Shown piece by piece: positions 45,974-58,334 of a stretch of 64,000 nt of DNA. The position numbers were made by a program, and so were the translations under genes. Numbering within the stretch: the first letter of the stretch is position 1; every line of letters starts with the position of its first letter. Below the pieces are notes generated by a model. That model did no database searches. It was not told the DNA's origin and was given only the letters and a program-made list of their open reading frames with translations. The DNA comes from Theropithecus gelada (taxonomy: Eukaryota > Chordata > Mammalia > Primates > Cercopithecidae), in assembly GCF_003255815.1 (NCBI RefSeq), contig NC_037681.1, positions 73,247,730-73,311,729 on the forward strand. The letters run 5' to 3'.

Positions 45974-48900
45974 TTACAGGAATGTTCTTCTATAGTATTT
46001 TCAGTGATGGAACCCTTCAAACAAAGAAATATTTTACAGAACACAGATATTTAAAAATTAAATGAAATAAAGAGGATGCCCTAGAAAAGAGAGCTCTACT
46101 CAATTCATTTTGTTCTTCCCTTCTCTCACCAACCTTCTGAAATACTTATACCAACATGACTCCGTAGAAATGGCTGCTCAAACAGAACTTATATCCTTCT
46201 CTTGAGATGTTGCCAGACATGGTTCTACAATACATTCTGTCTACCCTTCGCCTCATTAAACGTAGGTTTGCCATTAGTACTTTTGGCAGGGTAGGTAAAC
46301 AGAGCTATTATCAGATTGTTTTTGTTTTTGTTTTTAAAAGCTTATCCAGTCCAGCAAAAGGATTCCAACTGTTCAAGAAAATGGCTGTTATATTCACTTG
46401 GGTGAATCAAGTAACTCATTTGCCACAGAGCTGTCTCCAAGGGTGATGCTCCCAGCATGCAATGCATCTGGCTCAGATTTCATCAAGGGCGAGATGGATC
46501 CTTGGCTCAGCTAGTTCCAAACTTAATCTGTAGTTTATAAGCATTTTAGATAGAAATCTACCTTTTCTTTGCAGTTATTGTTTGATAATGGCTTTTTCTT
46601 TCATTACAATTTAAATATTCTACCATTACCTGTTTTACACGGTGAAAAATCCATAGAGTAAGTGAGTTCCTATAGAGAGAATGTTTTACACTTCACCACT
46701 CTTCAGAAATACTGGTATAAATTAAATTTCATGCTGACTGGCTAAATCCAGAAAGGTCAATAGTGTTTAGTATTTGGTTATTTTTGTCCAAAGCTTATTC
46801 ACGTTACTAGACCCATACTGAATGTTCCTGTTGTAAAAATCATTTATTTCAAAGTACCTCATACAGATGAGAAAGTTAATATTGTGAGTAAAGATAAGAC
46901 AGTGGTACTGCTTAGCAAAACATGCAGTTTATGGGGTATAATTTGATGTAATGAAATGTCCATGTTGACCCCCCAAAAGAGTTGACACTAAACTGCCATG
47001 GTACCTGAAGTCATTAAAAGTTTCTTTCCTGGAAGGGACAATACCTTTAGCCACTAATAATTCAAAGTGAATGAATACATGCATTTTCTACTTTTTCACT
47101 TCTCAAATACTTGATAAAATATAACAAAGTTTAAAAAACAGGTGAATTATTAGTTTTGAGAGAAAAGAGACATTAAGTTCCTTCCGAGGTCCTTGAATAA
47201 AACTGAAAGAACAGAACCTTTTCTTCTAAATTTAGCAAAATTAAGGGAAGACTTTCATTTATTTTCCTTTATTTTTTGAATGAAAAATTCTTAAAACAAT
47301 TATCAAGTGGCCCAAGTTTGAGCCACTTTAAGAATTCTCAAATATTATTCTAACAGTGTTATTAAACTAGAATAGGAAGACTGGATTGAAAGAGTGAAAG
47401 AAATAGAGGCTAATGTTCATTGTAATTCATGACTAAAGCACAAAATATAAATTCACTTTGGATAAATTTGATATGATTATTTTTCTGTAGCTACTTCTTT
47501 TTCTGAAGGTTTGTTGGTAAGTTTTTGTTATTGTTTTTATCTACTTAAGTCCCAGATTTGAAACCGTCAGTGAAACATCTCCTACTCACAACTCATAAAA
47601 TCAATTATTCTTTTATTCACAGTAATAAAGCTCACTCCCAGTGAGACCAATTCAGGCATACAATCAAGTCAAAATCTTAATTTTCCTATTAACCTCTACT
47701 TCATCTTGCAACTATTAAAAAGTAACTTAGGCTATAATCATGACTCTCACACAACTATAAAATTAACTCATGTCAAAGACTCTGTTTAAGTTATTAAAGA
47801 GTGAATCAGAACAATGTCAAAACTGGTTCAAAGAAAAATTCAAAGTCACATATACTGGCAGATAAGAAATGCTAAAATAAACTTACCATAGATGGAAAAC
47901 TGACATATTACACAGTGGGGGAAGAGACTTGTCCATTGTAATTCCACCAAACAAAATGTACTTGTATGTTTATGAATAAAAATTATTTGCATTCCTATCA
48001 GCTAAAGTTGTAAAACAGCTCAAAGATAATGAAAGGCACAAAGACCTACAGAATCAGATAACCTGGACGAGTGTTCCTGGACAATACCGTATTTTCCATG
48101 GAAGAAAACTGGTACTCTTTTTGGTTCCTATTAAGTTCTTTCACAATATTTTCCTACACAAACATCTTTTTTCCTTTTCTCAGAACAGCATAATAAAATC
48201 TGAAATGAATATTCTCCTTTATGTTTTTAAGGAAGGAACTAGTACTTGAGTTAAGCAATTAAATGCTTTGCTGGCAACTGATATGAAAAGGGATCGGATA
48301 AGGTGAGAAATAAGGGCTCATTTTTCATCTGGACTTACTGAGAGAATTTACAGTTTTGTCAATGACTCTTTTCCATTTCTTACTTAGCCACAAAGCAGAC
48401 ACAGTTTTCGTATTTTAAAATGCTGTTTGATAAGTGTTGGCCTCAATGTGCAGTCAAGTATAAGAATTATTGATGTAAAATATTTATGGAAATCAAGTTC
48501 CTGACTTTGTCACGTAGCCTTGAATCTAGAGGTAACCACATGATCCAGTTCTGTTTAATGAGATAAAAAGTCAATTACTTTAAGAGAATAATTCTGGAAA
48601 AGCTGTTGATTTTCTCCTAAAGGATACCACACATGGTGGGCTTTATTATTTAGTCTTTTTTAAACCTACCTTAAATGCAGATGTAATAGCTAAAGATCTG
48701 GTAGCCATCTTGCAACTGTGATGAGACAAGCACAAGGATAAAAACTAACAGTCTAAGCTAAGCGTGACAAAGCAGAAAAATAGAATGAGCAACCCTGATA
48801 GCATTGTTGAATAGCTCAGTCAAAGTTCGAAGCAACTGTCAACATACAGATTTTTTTCTAAATGCAATTGTTTCTTTAAGCCACATTTATTTTGAATTTA

Positions 48901-49040
48901 AACTACTGTTATCTGCAGCTGAAAGCATCACTCGGTGATACACGTTGTTTTCCACAATGCATGGCTTTCTGTACTCCTTCCTACATAATAAAATCAAAAT
49001 CCACAACACAGCAATTGCCACTCATAACATTCTTGAAACT
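45974..49040. other. repeat-poor 3-kb interval
   Basis: I recognise no Alu, L1, LTR or DNA transposon here, which is unusual for this window. Frames such as 46207-46446 (79 codons) have no known domain. No splice-bounded exon can be supported. Confidence 0.45.
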
Positions 49041-49042
49041 TG

Positions 49043-49043
49043 G

Positions 49044-49074
<31 letters not shown>

Positions 49075-49155
49075 ATACACACGGTGAGAAATATGGTTAT
49101 ATATATACATAAGGTGAAAGAGAGAGAGAGTATATATATATATATGTATGTATGC
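49043..49155. repeat. (TC)n and (GA)n/(TA)n microsatellites
   Basis: A CT run (49043-49068) and a GA-then-TA run (49119-49155) lie 50 bp apart. The two arms are partly complementary and could pair in single strands. Confidence 0.9.
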
Positions 49156-50935
49156 TTACACATAGAGAAATTATATTGATAAATTAGACTTTAAACATTG
49201 TCTTGCAACTTGTTTTTTATCTATTTTCTTTATATTCCATAATTCTAAATTCTAAAATGTAACTCTTAATGCCTACTATTCTATTAGATGGATGGATTTT
49301 CATGAGATTAGCCAATCGGCTATAAAAGCTTTGTTTCAATTTTTTGTTATCCATATTAGTATAAGGTCAATCTTACATTAAACCTTTAGGAGCATCTGTA
49401 AGTCTTATCTTAGAACAAATGTTTAGAAATGTAATTACTAGAAGAAAAAATGGGCAGGATTTTGAACCTATTAATACTTGTTATGAAATTGAGTCTCAAA
49501 AAGTTGATGATTCTATAGGAGATTTCCATATCCTCTTCATTCTTAACAATAATGAATAATATAATGTTGTCATGTTACAATTAAATTATCATTCTATCAT
49601 ATTATTTAAAAAATCTGACATAACAAAAATCCCCATTTATTAAAATTCATTTGAAATCAGTGAATTTGAATATGATTTACATTTTTACAATATTTAATCC
49701 TAATGAAATCCAAGAACATTATCTATTTTTGTCGTCGTTTTCATTCCATAAATCTAAAACATATTTTCTTTTGTTCATTGTTTGGAATTTTGTTATTTTT
49801 TCTTATTTCATACTTTAGCCTAAATTCTGTTTTGATATAAGCGTTGCTTTTTGTTTGAAGAAAAGGCCTGTTTGCCCTCTCACTGTCAACGTAGGTATTA
49901 ATCTGATTATCTTCTCAGATTATAAGTGAGAGGATTGATAGTATAAATTCAAAACCACCCTGCTACCTGATAGCATTTGAAGTCCATATAGCCTCAGCAG
50001 AGTAACTTTTACCAGTATCTGCTCCATGCTTTGTCTGTCGCTTCTCCTACATGCCCCCTCCTATAATGAAACCGTTATCTTGAAAATATCTTTGTTTGAC
50101 CTCTACTAAAGCATCTGTAGTCCTAAGGGTGTGTCCGTACTCCGATGTCTATAACGATCAGGAGTGAAGGATGGCATCTGAGTTATGTTTTTAGAAATAT
50201 AAGGGTAAAGTCTAACATTAGAAGTTGAGTTGAAAGTATTTGTTGACTCACTTTGTTCCCTCTAAGTTTTTAAAAGCTTGCTTATCTCAAGGCCCAACCC
50301 TCTGTGATCTTTACACATAAGTAGTTTTCTTATAACTTATGTATTATCTTTAACATTATTGATGGAAGTGCTCTCTCAAACAGAACCCTCATGAACATTT
50401 AGCATGACTTAACATGATAAAAATTGGCTCTTGTGCTTTGTTTTTGACTTATTAGGACTCACTTTAGGGCATTCCTCTAAGTAAATGGTTCTTTATTAGC
50501 ATAATAATAGAGCATTTGTATCGATCTCTTTAATTTTTTAAAAAACATTTCTGACTGGATTTGACACCAAAGCAAACATGGCTAGGCAATGCTAGGTATC
50601 AGCCATTGTGTATTCCCATCTTTGATCTTCCTCCTTCTATTAACTGTTGAATTTGAATTACCATCTAACACAGAGCAAACACTCGGGCATGATAGTTGGG
50701 AAATAATTTAGCTTTTGGCCTTTTCCCCATTCTCTCCTGTAAATCAACATAGTAAAATATCATGGTGATAATTAATTGTCTGTAAACACCTGTACATTGA
50801 ATCACCTACTAGAAACTTAATAGAGGAGAGTTTATAAGAAACCACTCACTCCTCTTTGGAGAGATTTCCTTTATGTAAACACAGTATTTGTTGAGTTCTT
50901 GGTGGTGTAGGCAACAAACTGAAGCCTAAGACAGA
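49156..50935. other. AT-rich interval, no named repeat
   Basis: No gene or family recognised. Confidence 0.4.
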
Positions 50936-50989
50936 TATTTATAATCTATGCTAAAGCAAATTGAAAGGAAGCCGGTATTAGCAAGCTTT

Positions 50990-51345
50990 ATAGATGCTTA
51001 TTGGCTAATTATTGTTTAAGGTATTTACAGATTGTCACTTACAGGGGTTAGCCGGCTATCCTCCCACATACACCGGGATACAGGGGCCCTATCTTTCTTT
51101 ATGATTACATTTCAAAGGGATAGGTCTCAGGTCCTTGAGAAAGACATTCTTGGTTTGAGAAAATTTACATCTCACAGGAACAGAGAAAATATTTACAATT
51201 CCTTACAAGTTTTCTATAGTAACTACTCTAAGAAAAGAGAGGGGTCCTATATTAGGAACAAAGACATTTATTTATTCAAGCTAAGGAAAATGTTAAGCCT
51301 GTCTTGGTCACCCTATGATTGCTATGGTTCACTCTGGTCTTATTT
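50990..51345 (-). mobile_element. ERV LTR-like repeat, copy B
   Basis: It shares an ordered series of blocks with copy A: 'catttcaaagggatagg', 'ggtccttgagaaagacattc', 'ttacaagttttctatagtaa' and 'gttaagcctgtcttgg'. The 105-codon plus frame at 51032-51349 runs through it and is incidental. Confidence 0.5.
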
Positions 51346-51970
51346 GTGACCAAATTAGAGATGGCAATGGCAATAGAGAAGTTCAAAGGGAAAATATGTC
51401 AGTGTTCAGAAACAATATTGGGAATAAGGCAGTTAGAGTTAATATTAATATTCCCAAGCTCAGGACCCAAAAATGCATGAATACAAGTAGGCAAAGATGA
51501 AGATTCAGATAACCAGAGGGAAATGACTTATCTGATAAAAACAGTCATCTCTTTTTACTGATATTAAAAACCTTGCTTCAAGTTGATAGCCCCTTCAGGA
51601 TTTATCCAGTAATGTGTAAGGTGACTCTAGCCTCTTTCCTTGCTAATTACAAACAAATGACTCAGCATTTCCGAATGAGTTTATTACAGACATTAATGGT
51701 TTGGTTTTATTATATGGAAAATGGCAACAATAATAGTCCCTCCCCTCTAGTCATTTTGTAATTGGCCGCTCAAATACATGAATGCCATCTCTATGGCAAA
51801 GACAGTCACTCCAACTAATAAATAATTTATTGAAGACCTACCATGTGCAAGTTACTATGTTGTGCAAGTTGCTGTATTGTTAGGAGCAGAAAGGTTAAAA
51901 AGATGTATTAACACTCCTCAAATAATCTACAGTTGTATAGGAGAGATTATACATATTACCAAGGTAATGT
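51346..51970. other. unassigned interval
   Basis: No recognised feature. Confidence 0.4.
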
Positions 51971-52073
51971 ATGTATATATTACCAATATATGCCATAAAT
52001 GTATATATTACCATATATTACCATATATGGCAATATATGCCATAAATGTATATATTACCAATATATGCCATAA
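51971..52073. repeat. three-copy AT-rich tandem repeat, 28-bp unit
   Basis: The unit begins 'atgtatatattaccaat' and ends 'atgccataa'. Copies are at 51971-51998, 51999-52045 (with an 18-20 base insertion) and 52046-52073. The first and third copies are identical. Confidence 0.9.
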
Positions 52074-52270
52074 ATATTTCCTCCCTGGAATCAGGGTGGG
52101 AGAAGAGAGTCTCTCTGTGTTGACTAGAAAGAAAGTCATGGAGAACATCATATTTAAGCTAGATTTTAAGAAAAAAATTCAAGGACATGAGCAATGGCCA
52201 ATAATCAGAGAGCTCATGTTATGTTTAAGTAATATCAATTCAAATTTCCTGAACTGTAGCATTGGGTATC
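52074..52270. other. short unassigned spacer
   Basis: No recognised repeat. The 139-codon plus frame (51862-52281) spans this and the tandem repeat and is incidental. Confidence 0.4.
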
Positions 52271-52700
52271 ATTTTAGTTAGTTCTGGCTGCTATGACAGA
52301 ATGCCATAGACTAGGTGGCTTAAATGATAGAAATTTATTTCTAACAGTTCTGGTAATTTGGAAATCCAAAGTTAAGGTGTCAGTAGATCTGGAGTCTGAT
52401 GAGGGCTCTCTTCCTGATTTGCAGATAGCATGTATATATATGCTATCTGCTATATATATATGCTATCTGCTATATATATACATGGCATCAAATATATATA
52501 TATTTGTGTCCTCACCTGGTGGAAAACAAAAAGAGAAGAAGCAAGTGTTCTGTTTCTTCTTATAAGGGACTAATCCCACTATGCGGACTATACCATCATG
52601 ACATAACTACCTCCTGAAAGTCCCATCTCCAAAGACCATCACACTGGGGATGTAGGCTTACAACGTATGAATTTTGAAATTCACAAGCATTCAATTCAAA
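52271..52700 (-). mobile_element. MLT1A/MST-like MaLR LTR with an internal tandem repeat
   Basis: Inverted MaLR landmarks: 'ttagttagttctggctgc', 'gactaggtggcttaaatg', 'gtctgatgagggctctc', 'tgtgtcctcacctggtgg', 'cttcttataagggactaatc' and 'catcacactggggatgtagg'. An AT-rich repeat (52421-52480) has expanded inside it. Confidence 0.8.
52421..52480. repeat. palindromic 20-bp tandem repeat inside an MLT1 LTR
   Basis: 'gcagatagca' (52421-52430) and 'tgctatctgc' (52441-52450) are exact inverted arms. 'tgctatctgctatatatata' then repeats exactly at 52441-52460 and 52461-52480. Confidence 0.95.
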
Positions 52701-52952
52701 GCAGGTATACAAAAAAGGGATGCAGAGGCTAAAACCAGAAAAACAGGTGGAGCAAAAATGTTAAAAGCCTGCCATGTCAAGCTAAGAGGGATTTTGGTTT
52801 GTTTGTGTGGTGTGTGTGTGTGTGCACATGCGTCTGTGACAGAGAGTGTGTATGACTGTCCAAGTTATAGGAAGCTATTAAAGGTTTCCGAGCAATATTA
52901 TTGAGTTAATCAATAGCATACACTGAAAAGTATTTATCTTTTTAAAGTATAG
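52701..52952. other. short interval with a (TG)n run
   Basis: A GT run of about 20 bases near 52807-52825. Otherwise nothing recognised. Confidence 0.5.
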
Positions 52953-53349
52953 AGGAGGGAGGAGCTTCAAAATAGCTGACTAGTTGCTTCTGGTTCTCCC
53001 CTTTTCAATGGAAAGGAACCATAATAGTAAATAGATAATCACAACTTGAGTAGATTATTTAAGAGAGAATGCTGGAATTCAACAGAGAAGTGGCAGGAAG
53101 CACATAAAGCAAGGAAGGAGGAAAGTGAGGCAGCCTGTTCCTTAGGGATTGGTGGGGGTTCTGGAAAGCCTCCCCATTGCAAGGAAAGGAGAGGTGAGAG
53201 ACCCCTCCAGTGATCCACATTCCTGCCACAGACTCCCATAATCTTAGCAATGGGAGAGCCCTAGACCCTGGTGGACGTGAAAGCTCATGCTGAGTCCCAT
53301 AGATCCCCAAGACACAGGCAGCGATAACATGGTGCCTTTTTCTTCTTAG

Positions 53350-53515
53350 AGTGAGACCGAGTCGCACTCTGTTGGCTCATGGCTTGCTACAACCTCCACC
53401 TCGCTGGTTCAAGTAATTCCCCTGCCTCAGCCTCCCAAGCAGCTGGGATTACAGGCACATGCCACCATACCCAGCTAATTTTTTTTGCATTTTTAGTAGA
53501 GAAGGGGTTTACAAC
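53350..53515 (-). mobile_element. partial Alu SINE
   Basis: Antisense Alu sequence from 'agagtgagaccgagtcgc' to 'tagtagagaaggggttt'. The region after the second A-rich arm is missing, so only about half an Alu is present, within the L1 5' UTR. Confidence 0.85.
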
Positions 53516-55239
53516 ATGGTGTCATTTTGAGATCCCAGGTCACACCAAACTGTCCTGTTCTGCTGCTGGTGAAGAGGTGAAAGCTGGAGGCAACAACACC
53601 CACCACTCAGCAGAGGGACAGCCACATCCTAAAAACAAATTTCTCTGCCCACAATGGCTGCCACTGTTGACTGCTGTGGGCTAAGGTGCAAGCAAAGGCC
53701 ACACCCTCTCAGTTCTCTGCCTATGGCTTTTCCCAGGGAAAGTCATCCCACTTTTTCCAGTAGCAGGACCACACAGGTGCTGCTGCTCTCACCTGAATAT
53801 TATGTCAGTGGCCTGGAAAACACCCATCCTTGCCTACCATAGCCAGACTCAGCATGTACCCCTTGCAGGTCTAAGGGGACCATTCAGCTTGCTTCACACC
53901 CCTTAATACCAAAGCACAGTATCCAGGGGTCTGAGGATTGCCCAGCCCAGTCCACCATGGTGGCACCAGAACACTCCTTCTGAGGTCTGAGGTCAGACAC
54001 ACTCAACCTGCCACTACTCCCACAGATGGAACCCACTGTAAGCATCACCTGTGGGTCTAGGGACTGACCCACCCACATCACAACCACCACCAAAACCAGT
54101 GCAAACCACTTGCATCCCAAAGGGTTGTTCCATCACTGCTATTGCCATCACTGATGTCATGCCTGCTACCCAGGGGCTTGACAACCCACTCATTCACCAA
54201 GCCCACTGCTGTCATTGCTAGTACCTGAGCAAGCTACCTGGAGGCCCAATAATTGGCCTGCCTGCTCCTGTTAACATTGGTGCCAGTGTATGCTAACCTG
54301 GAGTCCAAGGACAGGTATGCTAAACTCACCACTGACACCACTGGGGCTCTAAGACTAGCACACCTGGTCCTAGATCCCAACAAAACTTTACCACAGTCTT
54401 CATTAATAACAAAACCCTAAACCACCAAAGAAATCACAGATGCCACTGACACTGTTTATAGGATAAGAAATTATATGGAAACTCCACTACTGTACTCACC
54501 CAAAATCAAAAGTCAAAGTGCCCTATGCAACAAACACCACAGATACATATTCAGGAAAAAGTTCTCTCGTATGAAAGCAAATTCGAAATATTGAAAGAGG
54601 TGACTGTTATACGAGATGTGCATATATCAACGTAAGGACACAAGAAAGGTGAAAAAGCAAAAAACAAACAAACAAAAGACTTGTCCAAAGGGACAAAATA
54701 ATTCTTCAGAAACAGATAAAGAAATAAAAAGAAATTCAAAATATTGATGTCAAAGATGCTCAGTAATATACAAGAGAATTATGAAAAAATAATACAGAGA
54801 TTTAAAAAATATCATGACAGGAATGAGAAATTTACAAAAAAAAGATAGATATCAAAAGAATAACCAAACAGAAATCTAGAAGTGAAAAACATATAAGTGA
54901 AAGCTTCAACAGTAGACTACATCAAGCAGAAGAGAATCTCAGAAGTCAAATACAGGTCTTTTGAAATAACCCAGTCAAACTAAAATGAAGAAAAAAAGGA
55001 ATAAAAAGAAATAAGTAAATTCTATGTGACGTGGGAAAACATAAAGTGACCAAATATATGAATTATTGCTGTTCCAAACAGTGAAGAAAAAACAAAAGGA
55101 TTACAAAACCTGTTTAATGAAATAATAGATAAAAACATCTGAAGGCTAGCAAGAAATTTAGACACCTATTTCCAGGAAGCTAAGAGATTGCCAAACAGAT
55201 AAAATACACAAAGGTCTGCTTCATAGTACATTATGGACA

Positions 55240-55560
55240 AATTATCTAAAGTTAAAGATAAAGAGGGAATTCTAAAAACAACAAGAGAAAAGCATCTAGT
55301 CACCTATAAGGGAACTTCCATCAGACTATTAGCAAATTTCTCAGCAGAAACCTTACAGGGAAGGAAAGGATGAAATGATATATTAAAAGTGCTGAAAGAA
55401 AAACCTTACCAGCCAAAGATACTGTGTCCAGATATTATATCCAGTAAAAGTACCCTTTATAAATGAAGAAAAAATAAAATATTTCCTAGACAATCAAAAG
55501 CTGAGGAAATTTAAACCCACCAGACCAGCTCTACAAGAAATGCTAAAGGGAATCCTAAAT
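55240..55560 (+). pseudogene. L1 ORF1 C-terminal domain remnant
   Basis: The plus-strand translation matches the order of the L1 ORF1 RNA-binding/CTD region (ILKTTREK, YKGTSIRLLANFSAETLQG, ILKVLKEK), with stops and frameshifts between blocks. In active L1 this nucleic-acid chaperone coats L1 RNA. Here it is dead. Confidence 0.8.
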
Positions 55561-55879
55561 CTGGGAGCAAAAGAACAACATCTAGCAGCATGAAAACCGA
55601 CAAGAGTATAAAACTCACACGCAGAGCAAACACACAAATCAGGAAAGGAAAGGACTCAAACGGTACCGTTATAGTATACCACCAAATGACAATGACAAAA
55701 AATAAGAAAACAAGAAAGGAATAAAGAATATACAAAACAAAGTCCTGGAAACATACAACCTACCAAGAATGAATCAGGAATAAACAGACAGACTCATAAC
55801 CAGAAGTAAGTAAGACTGAATCAGTAATAAAGTCTTCCAAGAAAGAAAAACTCAAAACTGGACAGATTAACTGCTCTAA

Positions 55880-56680
55880 AAGAAAATAAAAGGGGGGACT
55901 AGTTTCAATATTCTTCCAATTATTTTTTAAAAATTGAAGAGGAGAGAATATTTTCTAACTTGTTCTATAAGGCCACTATAACTCTGATACCAAAACCAGA
56001 CAAGGAAATGACTAAGAAAACTATAGGTCAGTACCCTTGATGGATGTAGACACAAATATTTCCAACAAAATACTAGCAATCTGAATTCAACAGCATATCA
56101 AAAAGATAACATACCATAATGAACTCAGATTTATACCAGTGATGCAAGGATGGTTCAACATACACAAATCGATAAATGTGATAAGACACATCAATAGAAT
56201 GAAGGGCAAAAACCATATGATGATCTCAATAGACGCAGATAAAACATTTAATAAAATTCAACATCTATTTATGATAAAACTTTTCAACAAACTAGGCATA
56301 GAAGAAACATGCTACAAAATAATAAAGGTTATATGTTACCATCCCATAGCTAACATCAGAATGAACAAGGAAAACTTGAACGTATTTCCTTTAATAACTT
56401 GAACAGGATAACAATGCCCGACTTCACCACACCTATTCAATAAACTATTGGAAGTCCTAACCAGAACAATCAGGTCAGAGACTAAAATAAAAAAGTATCC
56501 AAAATGAGAAAAAAGAAGGCAAATTATCCCTCTTTGCAGATGGCATGATCTTACGTTTAGATAAAGCAGAGCACTCTACCAAAACCTCTTAGAACTAGTA
56601 AACAGATCCCATAAAGTCACAGGACACAAAATTAACATGTGAACGTCAGGATCATTTGTATACACCAATAATAAAGTAGT
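55880..56680 (+). pseudogene. L1 ORF2 reverse-transcriptase remnant
   Basis: Recognisable RT coding order: 'actctgataccaaaaccag' (55981), 'aggatggttcaacatacaca' (56148), 'tctcaatagacgcagataa' (56224; its IDADKTFNKIQH matches an RT block) and 'ttgcagatggcatgatctta' (56536; ADGMI in place of the catalytic ADDM). The second Asp of the YADD-like motif is replaced. Stops occur throughout. Confidence 0.8.
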
Positions 56681-56698
56681 CAAAAAAATTATAAAGGC

Positions 56699-57000
56699 GC
56701 GGGCTGGGCGCGGTGGCTCAGGCCTGTAATCCCAGCGTTTTCGGGGGCCAAGGCGGGCGGGTCACGAGGTCAGGAGATAAAGATCATCCTGGTTAACACG
56801 GTGAAAACCCGTCTCTACTAAAAGTACTAAAAATTAGCCAGGCATGGTAGCAGGTGCCTATAGTCCCAGCTACTTGGGAGGCTGAGGCAGGAGAATGGCG
56901 TGAGCCCGGGAGGCGGAGCTTGCAGCAAGCCGAGATCACGTCACTGTACTCCAGCCTGGGTGACAGACCAAGACTCCATCTCAAAAAAAAAAAAAAAAAA
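56699..57000 (+). mobile_element. AluY-type SINE inside the L1
   Basis: Sense Alu starting 'ggctgggcgcggtggctca' with poly(A) at the end. The target duplication is 'attataaaggc' (56688-56698) and 'attgtaaaggc' (57001-57011), one mismatch. The related L1 segment at 58335-58582 lacks this Alu. Confidence 0.95.
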
Positions 57001-58334
57001 ATTGTAAAGGCAATCTCATTTATGATAGCTATAAAAAACCCACCTAGGAATAAATGTAACCAAGATAGTAAAAAATTTCTACAAGAAAAAGCACAAAATA
57101 CTAATGAAAGGAAGTAAAGAGGATAGAAATAAATGGAAAACCATCTTATGCCCATGGATCAGAAGAATTAATATCACTAAAATGACCACACTACCCAAAG
57201 CAATCTACAGATTCAATGCAATCCCTATAAAATACTAATATCATTTTTTTCACAGAAAGAGCAAAAAACTTCTAAAAGTCTCAAAGTGCCTAAATAGCTA
57301 AAGCAATCCTGAGCAAAAGAACAAAGTTGGGAGCATCACATTTCAAAATACATTATTGGCTACAGTAACCAAAACAGTATGGTATTGGTACAAAAGCAGG
57401 CACATAGACTAATGAAATAGAATAGAAAATCTAGAAGTAAATCCACATATTTACAGCCAACTAATCTTTAACAAAGCTGCCAAGAACATACACTGAGGAA
57501 AGGATATGCTCTTCAATAAATGGTGCTGGGAAAACTGGATAACCGTATGTGGAAGATTAAAACTGGACTTCTATCTCTCATAATGTATAAAAATCTACTC
57601 AAGATAAATTAAAGACTTAAATGTAAGACTTGAAACAATATATGTACGGGAAGGAAACGTAGTGAAAACTATTGGACATATTGTCTATGCAAAGATTTTA
57701 TAGCTAAGACCTCAGAAGCACAAACAATAACAACTAAATAGACAAATGAGACTATATGAAACTAAAAAATCTTCTGCACAGCAGAAGAAACAATCAAGAG
57801 AATGAAGAGACAACCTCTTGAGTGTGAGAAAATATTTGAAAATTCATCTCACTGTAAACTAATATCCAGAATATATAAGAAACTCACACAACCTAACAGC
57901 AAAAACAGAAAAAAATCCACATTTCTCAAAAGAAGACATACAAATAACCAACAGGTTTATGAAAAAATGCTCAACATTACTAATCATCAGGGAAATGTAA
58001 CCTGCAATAAGGTATCATCTTACATGTTAGAATGACAATTTTTAAAAAGACAAAAATACAACAGACGTTGATGAGGATGTGGAGAAAAGGGAACTCTTGT
58101 ACACTATTGGTGGGAATACAAATTAATACAGCCTTTATGAAAAACAGCATGGAGATATCTCAAAAAAATAAAAGTAAAAGTGCCATATGTTCCAGTAATC
58201 CCACTACTGTTTATTTACCTAAAGGAAAAGAAACCAATATATCAAAGGGATACACTGCCATGATTATTGCAGCACTGTTGACAATAGCCAATATATGGCA
58301 TTAATCTGAGTGTCCATCAACAGTTGAATAAAGA

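Noticed and set aside
51862..52281. 139-codon plus-strand frame
   Set aside because: It crosses an AT-rich tandem repeat and has no recognisable domain. The repeating residue pattern is the tandem repeat translated.
56793..57155. 120-codon minus-strand frame
   Set aside because: It is an Alu read in reverse, extended into L1 sequence. Not a gene.
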